A model generated the notes under the pieces. That model worked only from the letters and a program-made list of their open reading frames with translations. It had not been told where the DNA came from and searched no databases. Source: Mycobacterium sp. 1164966.3 (GTDB lineage: Bacteria; Actinomycetota; Actinomycetes; Mycobacteriales; Mycobacteriaceae). From it: a DNA stretch of 64,000 nucleotides. The position numbers were made by a program, and so were the translations under genes. The stretch covers positions 1 through 64,000 of the forward strand of contig NZ_LZSG01000061.1 of assembly GCF_001665395.1 (NCBI RefSeq), given 5' to 3'. Within the stretch, counting starts at the first letter, position 1. Every line of letters starts with the position of its first letter. Shown piece by piece: positions 32,296-41,120 of the stretch.

Positions 32296-32860
32296 GGCGC
32301 ATTCCGACGGGCATGCCACGGCGTCGACGAAGATCGTGATCGCGGGCGGGTTCGGCGCCGGAAAGACCACGTTCGTCGGCGCGGTTTCGGAGATCATGCC
32401 GCTGCGCACCGAGGCGATGGTGACCGACGCCTCGTCCGGCGTGGACGTGCTCGAGTCCACTCCGGGCAAGCAGACCACGACGGTGGCGATGGACTTCGGT
32501 CGGATCACGTTGGAAGAGGATCTGGTGCTCTATCTGTTCGGGACGCCGGGCCAGCGCCGGTTCTGGTTCATGTGGGACGACCTGGTGCGCGGCGCCATCG
32601 GCGCGATCGTCCTGGTCGACGTCCGCCGCCTGCAGGACAGCTTCGCCGCCGTCGACTTCTTCGAGCACCGCAATCTGCCGTTTTTGGTCGCGGTCAACGA
32701 ATTCGACGGCGCGCCAACGTATCCGCTCAACGCCGTGCGCGAAGCGCTCACCTTGGCGGATGACATTCCGGTGATCACCGTCGACGCCCGCGATCGCCGG
32801 TCGGCGACCGACGCGCTGATCGCGGTGAGCGAATACGCGCTGGCCACCCTGGCCGGCTAG
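32276..32860 (+). CDS. Conservon small GTPase (MglA-like, CvnD; MfpB-like)
   Basis: This 194-residue Ras-like GTPase has a P-loop GGFGAGKTTFVG (about residues 24-35), switch-II region LFGTPGQRRFWFMWDD, and the guanine-specificity motif NEFD (about 141, a variant of NKxD). The GTG start follows AGGAAGGA and lies inside the end of the DUF742 gene. It corresponds to Rv3362c. The homologous M. smegmatis GTPase is reported to act together with MfpA in protecting gyrase. The stop overlaps the mfpA start (TAGTG). Confidence 0.92.
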   Translation: MALRHSEAHSDGHATASTKIVIAGGFGAGKTTFVGAVSEIMPLRTEAMVTDASSGVDVLESTPGKQTTTVAMDFGRITLEEDLVLYLFGTPGQRRFWFMWDDLVRGAIGAIVLVDVRRLQDSFAAVDFFEHRNLPFLVAVNEFDGAPTYPLNAVREALTLADDIPVITVDARDRRSATDALIAVSEYALATLAG

Positions 32861-33417
32861 TGGCGACCGCGGGCCAATGGACTGACCGCGACTACACCGG
32901 CCATGATTTCGTCGACGCGGACCTCAGCCGGTTGTGCACCGAACGGGTCGTGTTCACCGAATGCGATTTCAGCGGTGCCAACCTGGCCGAGTCGCAGCAT
33001 CGCGGGTCAGCCTTTCGCAACTGCACTTTCCGGCGAACATTGCTGTGGCACAGCACATTTGCGCAATGCAGCATGCTGGGCTCGGTCTTCGAGCAGTGCC
33101 GGATGCGGCCGCTGACCTTCGACGAGGTGGATTTCACACTTGCCGTGCTGGGCGGCAACGACTTCCGCGGCGTCGACCTGAGTGGCTGCCGGCTGCGTGA
33201 GGCCAGCCTGGTAGAGACCGACCTGCGCAAGGCCGTGCTGCGCGGTGTAGACCTCAGCGGTGCGCGCACCACCGATGCCCGCCTGGACGAGGCCGACCTG
33301 CGCGGCGCGACGGTGGATTCCACATTGTGGCGAAGCGCGTCACTGGCCGGTGCCCAGGTGGACGTCCCGCAAGCCCTGGCTTTCGCGGTGGCACACGGGC
33401 TCCGTCTGGATGGGTGA
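32860..33417 (+). CDS. mfpA: Pentapeptide-repeat gyrase-protecting protein MfpA
   Basis: The 185-residue right-handed quadrilateral beta helix is made of pentapeptide repeats (ADLSR, FTECDFSGANLAES, FRGVDLSGCRL, ADLRGATVDST). MfpA mimics DNA, binds gyrase and gives low-level fluoroquinolone resistance. Length matches M. tuberculosis MfpA (Rv3361c, 183 residues). It is the last gene of the conservon operon, translationally coupled to the GTPase. It ends 12 bases before the convergent FHA-ABC gene. Confidence 0.94.
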   Translation: MATAGQWTDRDYTGHDFVDADLSRLCTERVVFTECDFSGANLAESQHRGSAFRNCTFRRTLLWHSTFAQCSMLGSVFEQCRMRPLTFDEVDFTLAVLGGNDFRGVDLSGCRLREASLVETDLRKAVLRGVDLSGARTTDARLDEADLRGATVDSTLWRSASLAGAQVDVPQALAFAVAHGLRLDG

Positions 33418-33428
33418 GCCGACGCAGG

Positions 33429-36038
33429 TCAGCGCTTGAGCCGGATTTGCCATCGCACGGCGACGGCGTAGACAACCGACAACAGCGCGAGCATGCCCAT
33501 GTCGAACAGCCAAGCGTGGGACGTGTGCTTGAAGAGGTCGTCCTTGGGGGTTTGCGGACCAGGCGAGACCGCCACCAAGTCGACTGTCGACGCCTGCGCC
33601 GCATACCCCCACCGCGCGGGCACCACCCACGACATCTGTTCCAGCGCGATCCGGTTGGTGACCGGCACGATGCCGCCGGAGAGCACCATCTGCATCATCA
33701 GCGACACCACCAGCAGCGGCATGATCTGTTCATTGGAGCGCGCCAGCGCCGACAGCAGCAGGCCGAGCATCGCCGCGGCCACGCACGTCGCCGCAACACC
33801 CACAAACAATTCGAGCGTGGCGTTCCCAAGCACCAGGGCGGGCTTGGTCGGCCCCTTTTTGCCCAGAACCACGATGGCGGTGGTGATTACCGACTGGGCG
33901 ATCGCGAACACGCAGAACACCGCGATCTTGGCCAGTAGGTAAGCCGTGGTGGACAGCCCGACCGCTTGCTCTCGCCGGAAGATCGGACGCTCGCCGATGA
34001 GGTCGCGCAGCGTCAGGGCGGTACCCATGAAAACGGCGGCCATGGTGAGCAGCGTCATTATGGTCGAGGCTTCGCCGGCCGACTCGCTCGTCGGATCGGC
34101 GTACCCGAAACCGGTACTTCCCGGCACCGTGAGCGCCAGCAAGCCCATGGCGAACGGCAACAGCGCCAGGAAGATGAAGTAGGCCCGGTCGGCGACGACC
34201 AGCCGGATCTGCCGGCGCGCGATCGTCGAGAATTGGCGACGCATGCTGGTATGCGCCGGTTCACCCAGATCGCCCGGAACCTCGGCCAGCATCGGTGGCG
34301 GCGGCTCGTTCTGGGCCAGGAAACGGCGATTGGCCTCCTCAGGATCGGCGCCCACCTTCGCGAAAATGTGGGCCCAGTTGGTGGTCCCCATGACCTCGCC
34401 GATCTGGTCCGGAGGACCCAGATACGCGGTCTTGCCGCCGGGTGCCATCAGCAACACCTGATCGCAGACTTCGAGATAGGTCAGGGAGTGGGTGACGACG
34501 AGCACCACGCGACCGGCGTCGGCAAGCTGCCGCAGCATGTTCATCACCTGCAGGTCCAGCGCGGGGTCCAGGCCTGACGTGGGCTCGTCGAGAATCAGCA
34601 GTGAGGGTCCGGTGAGCAGTTCCAACGCCACTGACGCGCGCTTGCGCTGGCCGCCGGAGAGATTGTCGACCCGCTTGTCGGCGTGCTCGGTAAGGCTCAG
34701 CTCTTCGAGTACCTCGGCGACCACCTGGTCCCGATCGGCCTTGGTGGTGTCGGGCGGCAGCCGCAATTCGGCGGCGTAGCCGAGCGCTTGGTTGACGGTG
34801 AGCTGGCGGTGCACCACGTCGTCCTGCGGGACCATGCCGATCCTGCTGCGCAACGACGCGTATTCGGTATGGATGTCGTGGCCTTCGAAGGTGACCGACC
34901 CGGAGGTGGGCGTGGTATAGCCGGCTATCAATCGCGACAGCGTGCTCTTGCCGGCGCCGGACCCGCCGATGATGGCGGTCAGCGTGCCGGGCCGGGCGAT
35001 CATCGAAACGTTCTGCAGCAGCGCCTTTTCACCGATGGTGAACACGATGTCACGCACCTCCAGGCCGCCGCTCCGCGTCGCGACCTCGGTGCGGCGGACC
35101 AGCTCGCCGCCGGTGAACGCCAAGTCGACGTTGCCGATCGTGACCACGTCGCCCTCGGTCAGCACCGCCGATCCGACGCGCATCCCGTTGACGAATGTGC
35201 CGTTGGCACTCTGCGCGTCGCGGATCTCGGTGCCCAGCGGCGTCGACACCAAATACGCGTGATAGCGCGATGCCAAAACGTCGTGGATCACGATGTCGTT
35301 GTCGATCGCGCGGCCGATCTTGGCGCCGCTGGTGGCGGGCGGTTTCGAGCTCCGCCCCAGGGCCCGCAACCTCCTGGTGGGGCCTTCCTCCTCCGCTCCG
35401 GCCTCAGTCGGCGGCTTCGGCCGCATGATCCGTGGGCCCCGGCTGCGCTCCGCTTCGTCAGGCGGCGACACCTGCTGGCTCAGCTGTGTCGCCGGATCAG
35501 CCTGCGCTGGCTGAGCCGGTGGCGCGGACTGCCGAGGCGGGTTGGTGGGCGGCCGGGACAGGGACTGCTGCCGCGACGGGTTGGTTTGCGGCCGCGACAG
35601 GGGTCCGGTGGATCGGGGTATGGGACCACTCGGCCGCGACCGCGGCCCGGTGTTAGGCGACGCCGGTGACGCGGGCGGCACGATCGCCTGATGTTTTTCG
35701 GTGGGCGGCAGCAGACCGACGGCCCCGCTGTGGCGACCGACCTTGAAGGACAGCTGCGGCCCGTCGGGCTTGCCGATGTTGATTGCCTGCCCGTCGCGGA
35801 TGTCGACCGCCGGCACCCGCTGGCCGTTGACGAACATCCCGTTGAGGGAGTTGTTGTCGATCGCCACCCACCTGCCCTTGTCGAAACGCAGCAGCAGATG
35901 GGCGCGGGCGATCAGCGGATGAGCAATGCGCAAGTCGGCGCGTAGGTCGCTGCCGACGAAAACGTCGCGGCCCGCAGCGAAGCTGCCTTCCGATCGGCCG
36001 GAACGAACCGTCAGCACGGGTGAGGAGGGTCGGCTCAT
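33429..36038 (-). CDS. FHA-FHA-ABC exporter (Rv1747-like), copy 1, with altered first FHA domain
   Basis: The 869-residue half-transporter consists of FHA1 (about 8-85), a Pro/Ser-rich linker (about 105-205), FHA2 (about 230-310; SRYHAYLV, NGTFVNGMRVG), an ABC ATPase (Walker A GGSGAGKSTLSR near 360, LSGGQRKRASVALELL, Walker B LLILDEPTSGLDPA) and a C-terminal six-helix permease. In M. tuberculosis the homologue Rv1747 exports cell-envelope lipids or phosphatidylinositol mannosides and is controlled by Ser/Thr kinase phosphorylation and FHA binding. Here the FHA1 signature differs at two phospho-Thr contacts: VGSDLRAD (Ser30 for Arg) and IARAHLLL (Ala44 for Ser). Copy 2 keeps VGRDLRAD and ISRAHLLL. 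The gene is tandem and co-directional, 59 bases downstream of copy 2. Confidence 0.9.
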   Translation of the reverse strand: MSRPSSPVLTVRSGRSEGSFAAGRDVFVGSDLRADLRIAHPLIARAHLLLRFDKGRWVAIDNNSLNGMFVNGQRVPAVDIRDGQAINIGKPDGPQLSFKVGRHSGAVGLLPPTEKHQAIVPPASPASPNTGPRSRPSGPIPRSTGPLSRPQTNPSRQQSLSRPPTNPPRQSAPPAQPAQADPATQLSQQVSPPDEAERSRGPRIMRPKPPTEAGAEEEGPTRRLRALGRSSKPPATSGAKIGRAIDNDIVIHDVLASRYHAYLVSTPLGTEIRDAQSANGTFVNGMRVGSAVLTEGDVVTIGNVDLAFTGGELVRRTEVATRSGGLEVRDIVFTIGEKALLQNVSMIARPGTLTAIIGGSGAGKSTLSRLIAGYTTPTSGSVTFEGHDIHTEYASLRSRIGMVPQDDVVHRQLTVNQALGYAAELRLPPDTTKADRDQVVAEVLEELSLTEHADKRVDNLSGGQRKRASVALELLTGPSLLILDEPTSGLDPALDLQVMNMLRQLADAGRVVLVVTHSLTYLEVCDQVLLMAPGGKTAYLGPPDQIGEVMGTTNWAHIFAKVGADPEEANRRFLAQNEPPPPMLAEVPGDLGEPAHTSMRRQFSTIARRQIRLVVADRAYFIFLALLPFAMGLLALTVPGSTGFGYADPTSESAGEASTIMTLLTMAAVFMGTALTLRDLIGERPIFRREQAVGLSTTAYLLAKIAVFCVFAIAQSVITTAIVVLGKKGPTKPALVLGNATLELFVGVAATCVAAAMLGLLLSALARSNEQIMPLLVVSLMMQMVLSGGIVPVTNRIALEQMSWVVPARWGYAAQASTVDLVAVSPGPQTPKDDLFKHTSHAWLFDMGMLALLSVVYAVAVRWQIRLKR

Positions 36039-36097
36039 CCGTTCAGATTAGATAGCCGCACGGCGTTCCGTAGGCCGTTTAGTCGGCGCCTACGTCG

Positions 36098-38683
36098 TTA
36101 ATGCCGCTTGAGCCGGATATGCCACCGGATGTAGACCATGTAACCCACCGACAGTATCGCCAGCATGAACATGTCCAGCAGATAAATATGTTTGGAGTGC
36201 TGCCAGATCGGATCGTCCGTCGGTATCTGTGGCACGTTCACCAGCGCCTTGATCTCGATCGACGACGCACCGGCGGCGTAACCCCAGCGGCCGGGCGTCA
36301 CCCAGGCAAGTTGCTCCAGGCCGGTGCGCTGGTAGACCGGGATCATTCCGCCGCAGAGCACCAGCTGGGACATGAGCGACACCACCAGTAGCGGCATGAT
36401 TTGCTCGTTGGATTGCGCGATCGCCGACAGCAGCAGGCCGAACATCGCCGACGCGACACAAGTGCCTGCCACCGTGAAGAACAGCGCGAGCGTGGAATTG
36501 CCGAAGAACAGAGCGGGTTGGGTGGGTGCGCCCTTGCCCCATCGGACGATCAACGTCGCGATTGCTGCCTGGGCGGTCGCGAACGCGCAGAAGACCGCGG
36601 CCTTCGCCAGCAGATAAGCGGTGGTGGACAACCCGACGGCTTGTTCACGCTTGAAGATGGGGCGCTCGCCCACGAGGTCGCGGATGGTCAGCGCGGTTCC
36701 CATGAACACCGCGCCGATGATCAACAGCACCATGATGTACTGCGGTTGGGTCGGCGCCAGTTTTGGGTCGGCAGGGCCCAGGCCAGGTTTGGGACCTTTC
36801 ACCGACAGCGACAGTCCGCCCATGACGAAAGGCAGGATGGCCAGGAAGATGGTGTAGCCGCGGTCGGAGACGATGAGCCGAACCTGGCGGCGCGCGATCG
36901 TGGAGAACTGGCGCCCCAGGCCGGTTTTCGGCGGCTCCCCAAGGTCGCCGGGAATCTGGGAGGCGACGGGCGCCTGCGACACGTGCTGACTTCGCTCCTT
37001 GAAGCGGCGGTTGGCCTCGTCGGGATCGGCGCCCACCTTGGCGAAGATGTCGGCCCAGTTGCGGGTTCCCATGGCAGCCTCGACCTGGTCGGGAGGTCCA
37101 CAGAACGCGGTCTTGCCGCCGGGCGCCAGCAGCAGGATCTGGTCGCAGACGTCCAGGTAGGAGATCGAGTGGGTCACCACCAGAACCACACGGCCGGCGT
37201 CGGCGAGTTGGCGCAGCATCAGCATCACCTGGCGGTCCAGCGCCGGGTCCAGCCCGGAGGTTGGCTCGTCGAGGATAAGCAGCGACGGTTGGGTCAGCAG
37301 CTCCAGCGCCACCGAAGCACGTTTGCGCTGCCCGCCGGACAGCTTGTCCACCCGGGTGTCCGCGTGCTTGGTCATCTCGAGTTCCTCGAGCACCTGAGCC
37401 ACGACTTGCGCGCGTTCCTGTTTGCTGGTGTCGGGCGGCAGGCGCAGCTCGGCGGCGTAGCCAAGGGCCTGGTTGACGGTCAGCTGGCGGTGCACGACGT
37501 CGTCCTGCGGGACCATCCCGATCCTGCTGCGCATTGACGCGTACTCGGTGTGGATGTTGTGGCCCTCGAAGGTCACGCTGCCTTCGCTGGGACTGGTGTA
37601 TCCGGCAATCAACCGGGACAGCGTGCTCTTCCCGGCGCCGGATCCCCCGACGATGGCCGTCAGTGTGCCCGGCCTGGCGGTCACCGAGATGTGGTCCAGC
37701 AGTTGCTTGCCTTTGTCGACGACGAAGCAGACGGAGCTCACCTCGAGGCCGCCGGTGCGCGTCTCCGCCGCGGCGGTCCTGCGGACCAGGTTGTCGCCGG
37801 TGAAGACCAGGTCGACGTTGCCGATGGTGACCACGTCGCCCTCGGACAGGATCGCCGACCCCACCCGGACCCCGTTGACGAACGTGCCGTTGACGCTGTT
37901 CGCGTCGCGGATCTCGGAGCCCAGCTGGGTGCGCGTCAAGAACGCGTGATGCCGCGACGCCAAAACGTCCTGGATGACGATGTCGTTGTCGGTCGCGCGG
38001 CCGATGCTGGCCGCCCCGGGTGGCGCATTTCCCCCCGCGGCGCGGGAAGGCCGCAGTGCGTTGAACATCTTCGTCGCCAAATTGCCGGCCTCCGGGGGCC
38101 GGATGGCGGGTTCCAGCTCGGTTCGCGGCGCCGCGTCGTAGGCGGCGCTGGACGAGCGCGCGTAGTTGGGCTGTGACGGCGGGTGCACAGGCGGCCGTCC
38201 GCCGGGCGGGTACCCCGGACCGCCAGGTGGGCGTGGCGGCGGTGCGCCGCGGGGTGGGGGGGGGGGGGGGCCTGGCGGGCCGCCGACGGTGGGGCTGACC
38301 TGACCGGACGCCTGGCCGGCCATCGACGGTATGCGCATCCCTGAGGTTTGGGGTGGACGTCCGGCCATCCCATGGTGCCGCCCGACCTCGAAAGTCAGCG
38401 CCGGCCCGTCCGGATTGCCGATGTTGACGGTTTGGCCGTCGTGGATGTCGACCACCGGCACCCGCCGGCCGTTGACGTAAGTCCCGTTCAGGGAACCGTT
38501 GTCGATCGCCAGCCACCTGCCTTGATCGAAGCGCAGCAGGAGATGGGCGCGCGAGATCAGCGGATGCGTGATCCGCATGTCGGCCCGGAGATCACGGCCG
38601 ACCACTACGTCATGGCCTGCCGCGAATGTCCGCTCCGACCCGTCGTGCCTGACGGTTAGCGCAGGCGGGGCTGGTGGAGTCAT
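36098..38683 (-). CDS. FHA-FHA-ABC exporter (Rv1747-like), copy 2, with 15-G tract in its linker
   Basis: This 861-residue paralogue has the same plan: FHA1 with intact Arg30 and Ser44, a long Pro/Gly-rich linker (about 110-190), FHA2 (ASRHHAFLT, NGTFVNGVRVG), an ABC ATPase (GGSGAGKSTLSR, LSGGQRKRASVALELL, LLILDEPTSGLDPA) and a permease with six predicted helices (FLAILPFVMGGLSL; LLIIGAVFMGTALTI; LLVVSLMSQLVLCGG). It probably exports an envelope lipid under Ser/Thr-kinase control. The linker is encoded by a run of 15 cytosines, read on this strand, whose slippage would shift the frame before FHA2 and the ATPase. Upstream of the ATG at 38683 no strong Shine-Dalgarno sequence is seen. Confidence 0.9.
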   Translation of the reverse strand: MTPPAPPALTVRHDGSERTFAAGHDVVVGRDLRADMRITHPLISRAHLLLRFDQGRWLAIDNGSLNGTYVNGRRVPVVDIHDGQTVNIGNPDGPALTFEVGRHHGMAGRPPQTSGMRIPSMAGQASGQVSPTVGGPPGPPPPPPRGAPPPRPPGGPGYPPGGRPPVHPPSQPNYARSSSAAYDAAPRTELEPAIRPPEAGNLATKMFNALRPSRAAGGNAPPGAASIGRATDNDIVIQDVLASRHHAFLTRTQLGSEIRDANSVNGTFVNGVRVGSAILSEGDVVTIGNVDLVFTGDNLVRRTAAAETRTGGLEVSSVCFVVDKGKQLLDHISVTARPGTLTAIVGGSGAGKSTLSRLIAGYTSPSEGSVTFEGHNIHTEYASMRSRIGMVPQDDVVHRQLTVNQALGYAAELRLPPDTSKQERAQVVAQVLEELEMTKHADTRVDKLSGGQRKRASVALELLTQPSLLILDEPTSGLDPALDRQVMLMLRQLADAGRVVLVVTHSISYLDVCDQILLLAPGGKTAFCGPPDQVEAAMGTRNWADIFAKVGADPDEANRRFKERSQHVSQAPVASQIPGDLGEPPKTGLGRQFSTIARRQVRLIVSDRGYTIFLAILPFVMGGLSLSVKGPKPGLGPADPKLAPTQPQYIMVLLIIGAVFMGTALTIRDLVGERPIFKREQAVGLSTTAYLLAKAAVFCAFATAQAAIATLIVRWGKGAPTQPALFFGNSTLALFFTVAGTCVASAMFGLLLSAIAQSNEQIMPLLVVSLMSQLVLCGGMIPVYQRTGLEQLAWVTPGRWGYAAGASSIEIKALVNVPQIPTDDPIWQHSKHIYLLDMFMLAILSVGYMVYIRWHIRLKRH
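38256..38270 (-). repeat. 15-base homopolymer tract inside the exporter gene
   Basis: The plus strand reads GGGGT followed by 15 G. On the coding strand this is 15 C, encoding five prolines at about residues 138-143 of exporter copy 2. Tracts this long slip readily during replication, and a change not divisible by three would truncate the protein in the linker. The exact length in the assembly may itself be uncertain. Confidence 0.85.
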
Positions 38684-38749
38684 CGAAACAACTTTAGCGG
38701 TTCAGGCCCGCCCGGGAACTGCAACGTTTAGATAACGCTTGCCCGCAGG

Positions 38750-39946
38750 TCAGTCGGGCGCCCCGGTCACCACACAGCGCGTGCGGCTGAAGATCGTCGG
38801 CATGCACTGGTTGCAGTGCGTACACGCCGAATGCACGGTATGCGCGGCGCCGTCGGCGGCGATCCGGGTGATCAGATCGGGCTCGGCCAGCAGCGCCCGG
38901 CCCATCGCGACGAACTGGAATCCCTCGGCCATCGCCAGGTCCATCGTCTCCCGGTTGGTGATGCCGCCGAGCAGAACCAGCGGCATCGACAGCTCGGCGC
39001 GGAACCGCCTGGCGTCATCCAGCAGGTATGCCTCCTGGTAGGGATATTCGCGCAGGAACTTCGTGCCCATCGCTCGTACGCCCCACCGCATCGGGCGATG
39101 AAATGCCTTGGCGAATTCCTTGACTGGCGCGTCGCCGCGAAACAGGTACATCGGGTTGACCAGCGAGCTGCCAGCGGTGAGTTCGATGGCATCCAGGCCG
39201 CCGTCCTCCTCAAGCCACTTGGCGGTCTGCAGCGATTCTTCGATCGGGATGCCGCGGCGTGCACCGTCGGTCATGTTGAGTTTGGCCGTTACAGCGATCG
39301 GGGTGCCCTGATTCGCCACCTGGTCGCGCACCGCCAGCACGATGTTGCGCGCTACCTTGGCGCGGTTCTCCAGCGAGCCGCCGAACTCGTCAGTGCGCTT
39401 GTTGATCAATGGACTGAGGAAAGAGCTGGCGAAGTAGTTATGGCCCAGGTGAACCTCGACCGCATCGAATCCGGCCTCGATCGCGAAACGGGCCGCCGCG
39501 GCATGGTCTTTGATCACCCTGTCGATGTCCGCACGCGCGGCCATTCTGGAAAATTTGAGCGCGGCGGGGTTGAACTGCCGCATGGGCGCCAGCGCCCTGC
39601 CTCGATAGGTGCGGACATGTGCGATTGGACCGGCGTGTCCGATCTGTGCACTGGCGGCCGCGCCTTCGGCGTGGACGGCCTCGGTCAGCTTGCGCAGGCC
39701 CGGTATTGCCTCTGGTCGCCACCAGATCTGCTCGAATTCGGGGCGCCCGTCCGGTGACACCGCCAAGAAGGCGACGGTGGTCATGCCCACCCCGCCCGCG
39801 GCGGGCAAGCGGTGGTACTCGATCAGGTCGTCGGTGACCAGCGCGTCGGGCGTGCGGGCTTCGAACGTCGCCGCTTTGATGATCCGGTTGCGCAACGTGA
39901 TCGGACCGAGCTTGGCGGGGCTGAAGATGTCCGGTGTCTCGGGCAT
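38750..39946 (-). CDS. Old-yellow-enzyme-family NADH:flavin oxidoreductase
   Basis: The 398-residue FMN TIM-barrel protein (LGPITLRNRIIKAATFEARTP, SAQIGHAGP, EVHLGHNYFASSFLSPLINKRTDEFGGSLENRAKVAR, MGRALLAEPDLI) matches the OYE family in the branch of M. tuberculosis Rv3359. The usual HxxHGYL active-site segment reads HLGHNYF. The C-terminus has a cysteine cluster (CTHCNQCMPTIFS), like the start of the Fe-S motif in 2,4-dienoyl-CoA-reductase-type members, but the fused second domain is absent. It probably reduces enone or dienoyl substrates. Confidence 0.87.
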   Translation of the reverse strand: MPETPDIFSPAKLGPITLRNRIIKAATFEARTPDALVTDDLIEYHRLPAAGGVGMTTVAFLAVSPDGRPEFEQIWWRPEAIPGLRKLTEAVHAEGAAASAQIGHAGPIAHVRTYRGRALAPMRQFNPAALKFSRMAARADIDRVIKDHAAAARFAIEAGFDAVEVHLGHNYFASSFLSPLINKRTDEFGGSLENRAKVARNIVLAVRDQVANQGTPIAVTAKLNMTDGARRGIPIEESLQTAKWLEEDGGLDAIELTAGSSLVNPMYLFRGDAPVKEFAKAFHRPMRWGVRAMGTKFLREYPYQEAYLLDDARRFRAELSMPLVLLGGITNRETMDLAMAEGFQFVAMGRALLAEPDLITRIAADGAAHTVHSACTHCNQCMPTIFSRTRCVVTGAPD

Positions 39947-39986
39947 GACAGGAGCCTAACTCCGCGGGCGTGCCAGACTGTTCGGC

Positions 39987-40832
39987 GTGGGCGCAATCAC
40001 GCTGGACGGCAAGGCCACCCGGGACGAGATCTTCATCGACCTGAAGCAACGGGTGTCGGCGCTGACCGGATCGGGCCGCACCCCCGGACTGGGGACCATC
40101 CTGGTCGGCGAGGACCCCGGCTCGCAGGCCTACGTCCGCGGTAAGCACGCCGACTGCGCCAAGGTGGGCATCACCTCGATTCGCCGCGACCTGCCCGCCG
40201 ACATCTCCACGGCCACGCTCAACGACACCATCGACGAACTGAACGCCAATCCCGAGTGCACCGGTTACATCGTGCAGTTGCCGTTGCCCAAGCACTTGGA
40301 CGAGAACGCGGCTCTCGAGCGCGTCGACCCGGACAAGGACGCCGACGGCCTGCACCCGACGAACCTCGGCAGACTGGTTCTCAACACGCCGGCGGCATTG
40401 CCGTGCACCCCACGCGGCATCGTGCACCTGCTGCGGCGCTACGACGTCGAGATCGCCGGTGCGCATGTGGTCGTCATCGGCCGCGGTGTGACGGTGGGCC
40501 GCCCGCTGGGGCTGCTGCTCACCCGCCGCTCCGAGAACGCCACTGTGACGTTGTGCCACACCAAGACTCGCGACTTGCCCGCGCTCACCAGACAGGCCGA
40601 CATCATCGTGGCCGCCGTTGGTGTGCCGCACCTACTGACGGCCGACATGGTGCGTCCCGGCGCTGCGGTCGTCGACGTGGGTGTCAGCCGGGTGGACGGC
40701 AAGCTCGCCGGCGACGTGCATCCGGACGTGTGGGACGTCGCGGGTCACGTGTCGCCGAATCCGGGCGGTGTCGGCCCGCTGACCCGGGCGTTTCTGCTGA
40801 CCAACGTCGTCGAGTTGGCCGAACGCCAGTGA
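39987..40832 (+). CDS. folD: Bifunctional methylenetetrahydrofolate dehydrogenase/cyclohydrolase FolD
   Basis: The 281-residue enzyme makes 10-formyl-THF from 5,10-methylene-THF via NADP-dependent oxidation and hydrolysis. It contains the typical PGLGTILVGEDPGSQAYVRGK segment with the catalytic Tyr-Lys pair, YIVQLPLPKHLDE, DADGLHPTNLG, the PCTPRGIVHLL strand and the VVIGRGVTVGRPLGLLL nucleotide fold. It matches M. tuberculosis FolD (Rv3356c). Its stop overlaps the start of the next gene (GTGA). It supplies one-carbon units near the methionine genes. Confidence 0.95.
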   Translation: MGAITLDGKATRDEIFIDLKQRVSALTGSGRTPGLGTILVGEDPGSQAYVRGKHADCAKVGITSIRRDLPADISTATLNDTIDELNANPECTGYIVQLPLPKHLDENAALERVDPDKDADGLHPTNLGRLVLNTPAALPCTPRGIVHLLRRYDVEIAGAHVVVIGRGVTVGRPLGLLLTRRSENATVTLCHTKTRDLPALTRQADIIVAAVGVPHLLTADMVRPGAAVVDVGVSRVDGKLAGDVHPDVWDVAGHVSPNPGGVGPLTRAFLLTNVVELAERQ

Positions 40833-41110
40833 GTCTGCGGTCGATGGCCAAGGCCCAGTGGCCGATTCTGCTCGTGGGGCTGATCTTCGTCACGGCTCTT
40901 GCCCTGGTGGGCGCCAACTTCTGGCGCCGCGGCGCGCTGTTGATCGGCATCGGGGTCGGGGTGGCCGCGGTGCTGCGGCTGGTGCTGACCGACGGGGGAG
41001 CCGGCTTGCTGGTGGTGCGCAGCAAGGGCACCGACTTCCTCACCACGGCGTCGGTTGGTGCGGCGATGGTCTATATCGCGTGGACGATCGACCCGCTGGG
41101 CACCGGCTAG
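40829..41110 (+). CDS. Small DUF3017-type membrane protein
   Basis: The 93-residue protein has three hydrophobic helices (ILLVGLIFVTALALVGANFW; GALLIGIGVGVAAVLRLVL; TTASVGAAMVYIAWTIDPLG). It corresponds to M. tuberculosis Rv3355c, which is also adjacent to folD. The GTG at 40829 overlaps the folD stop. An in-frame ATG at 40844 is an alternative start. Its function is unknown. It is an inner-membrane protein by composition. Confidence 0.82.
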   Translation: MSLRSMAKAQWPILLVGLIFVTALALVGANFWRRGALLIGIGVGVAAVLRLVLTDGGAGLLVVRSKGTDFLTTASVGAAMVYIAWTIDPLGTG

Positions 41111-41120
41111 CCGCGTTTGC

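Noticed and set aside
36645..38516. 623-codon minus-strand frame inside exporter copy 2
   Set aside because: A second reading frame of the same gene, rich in Arg and Pro, without transporter motifs.
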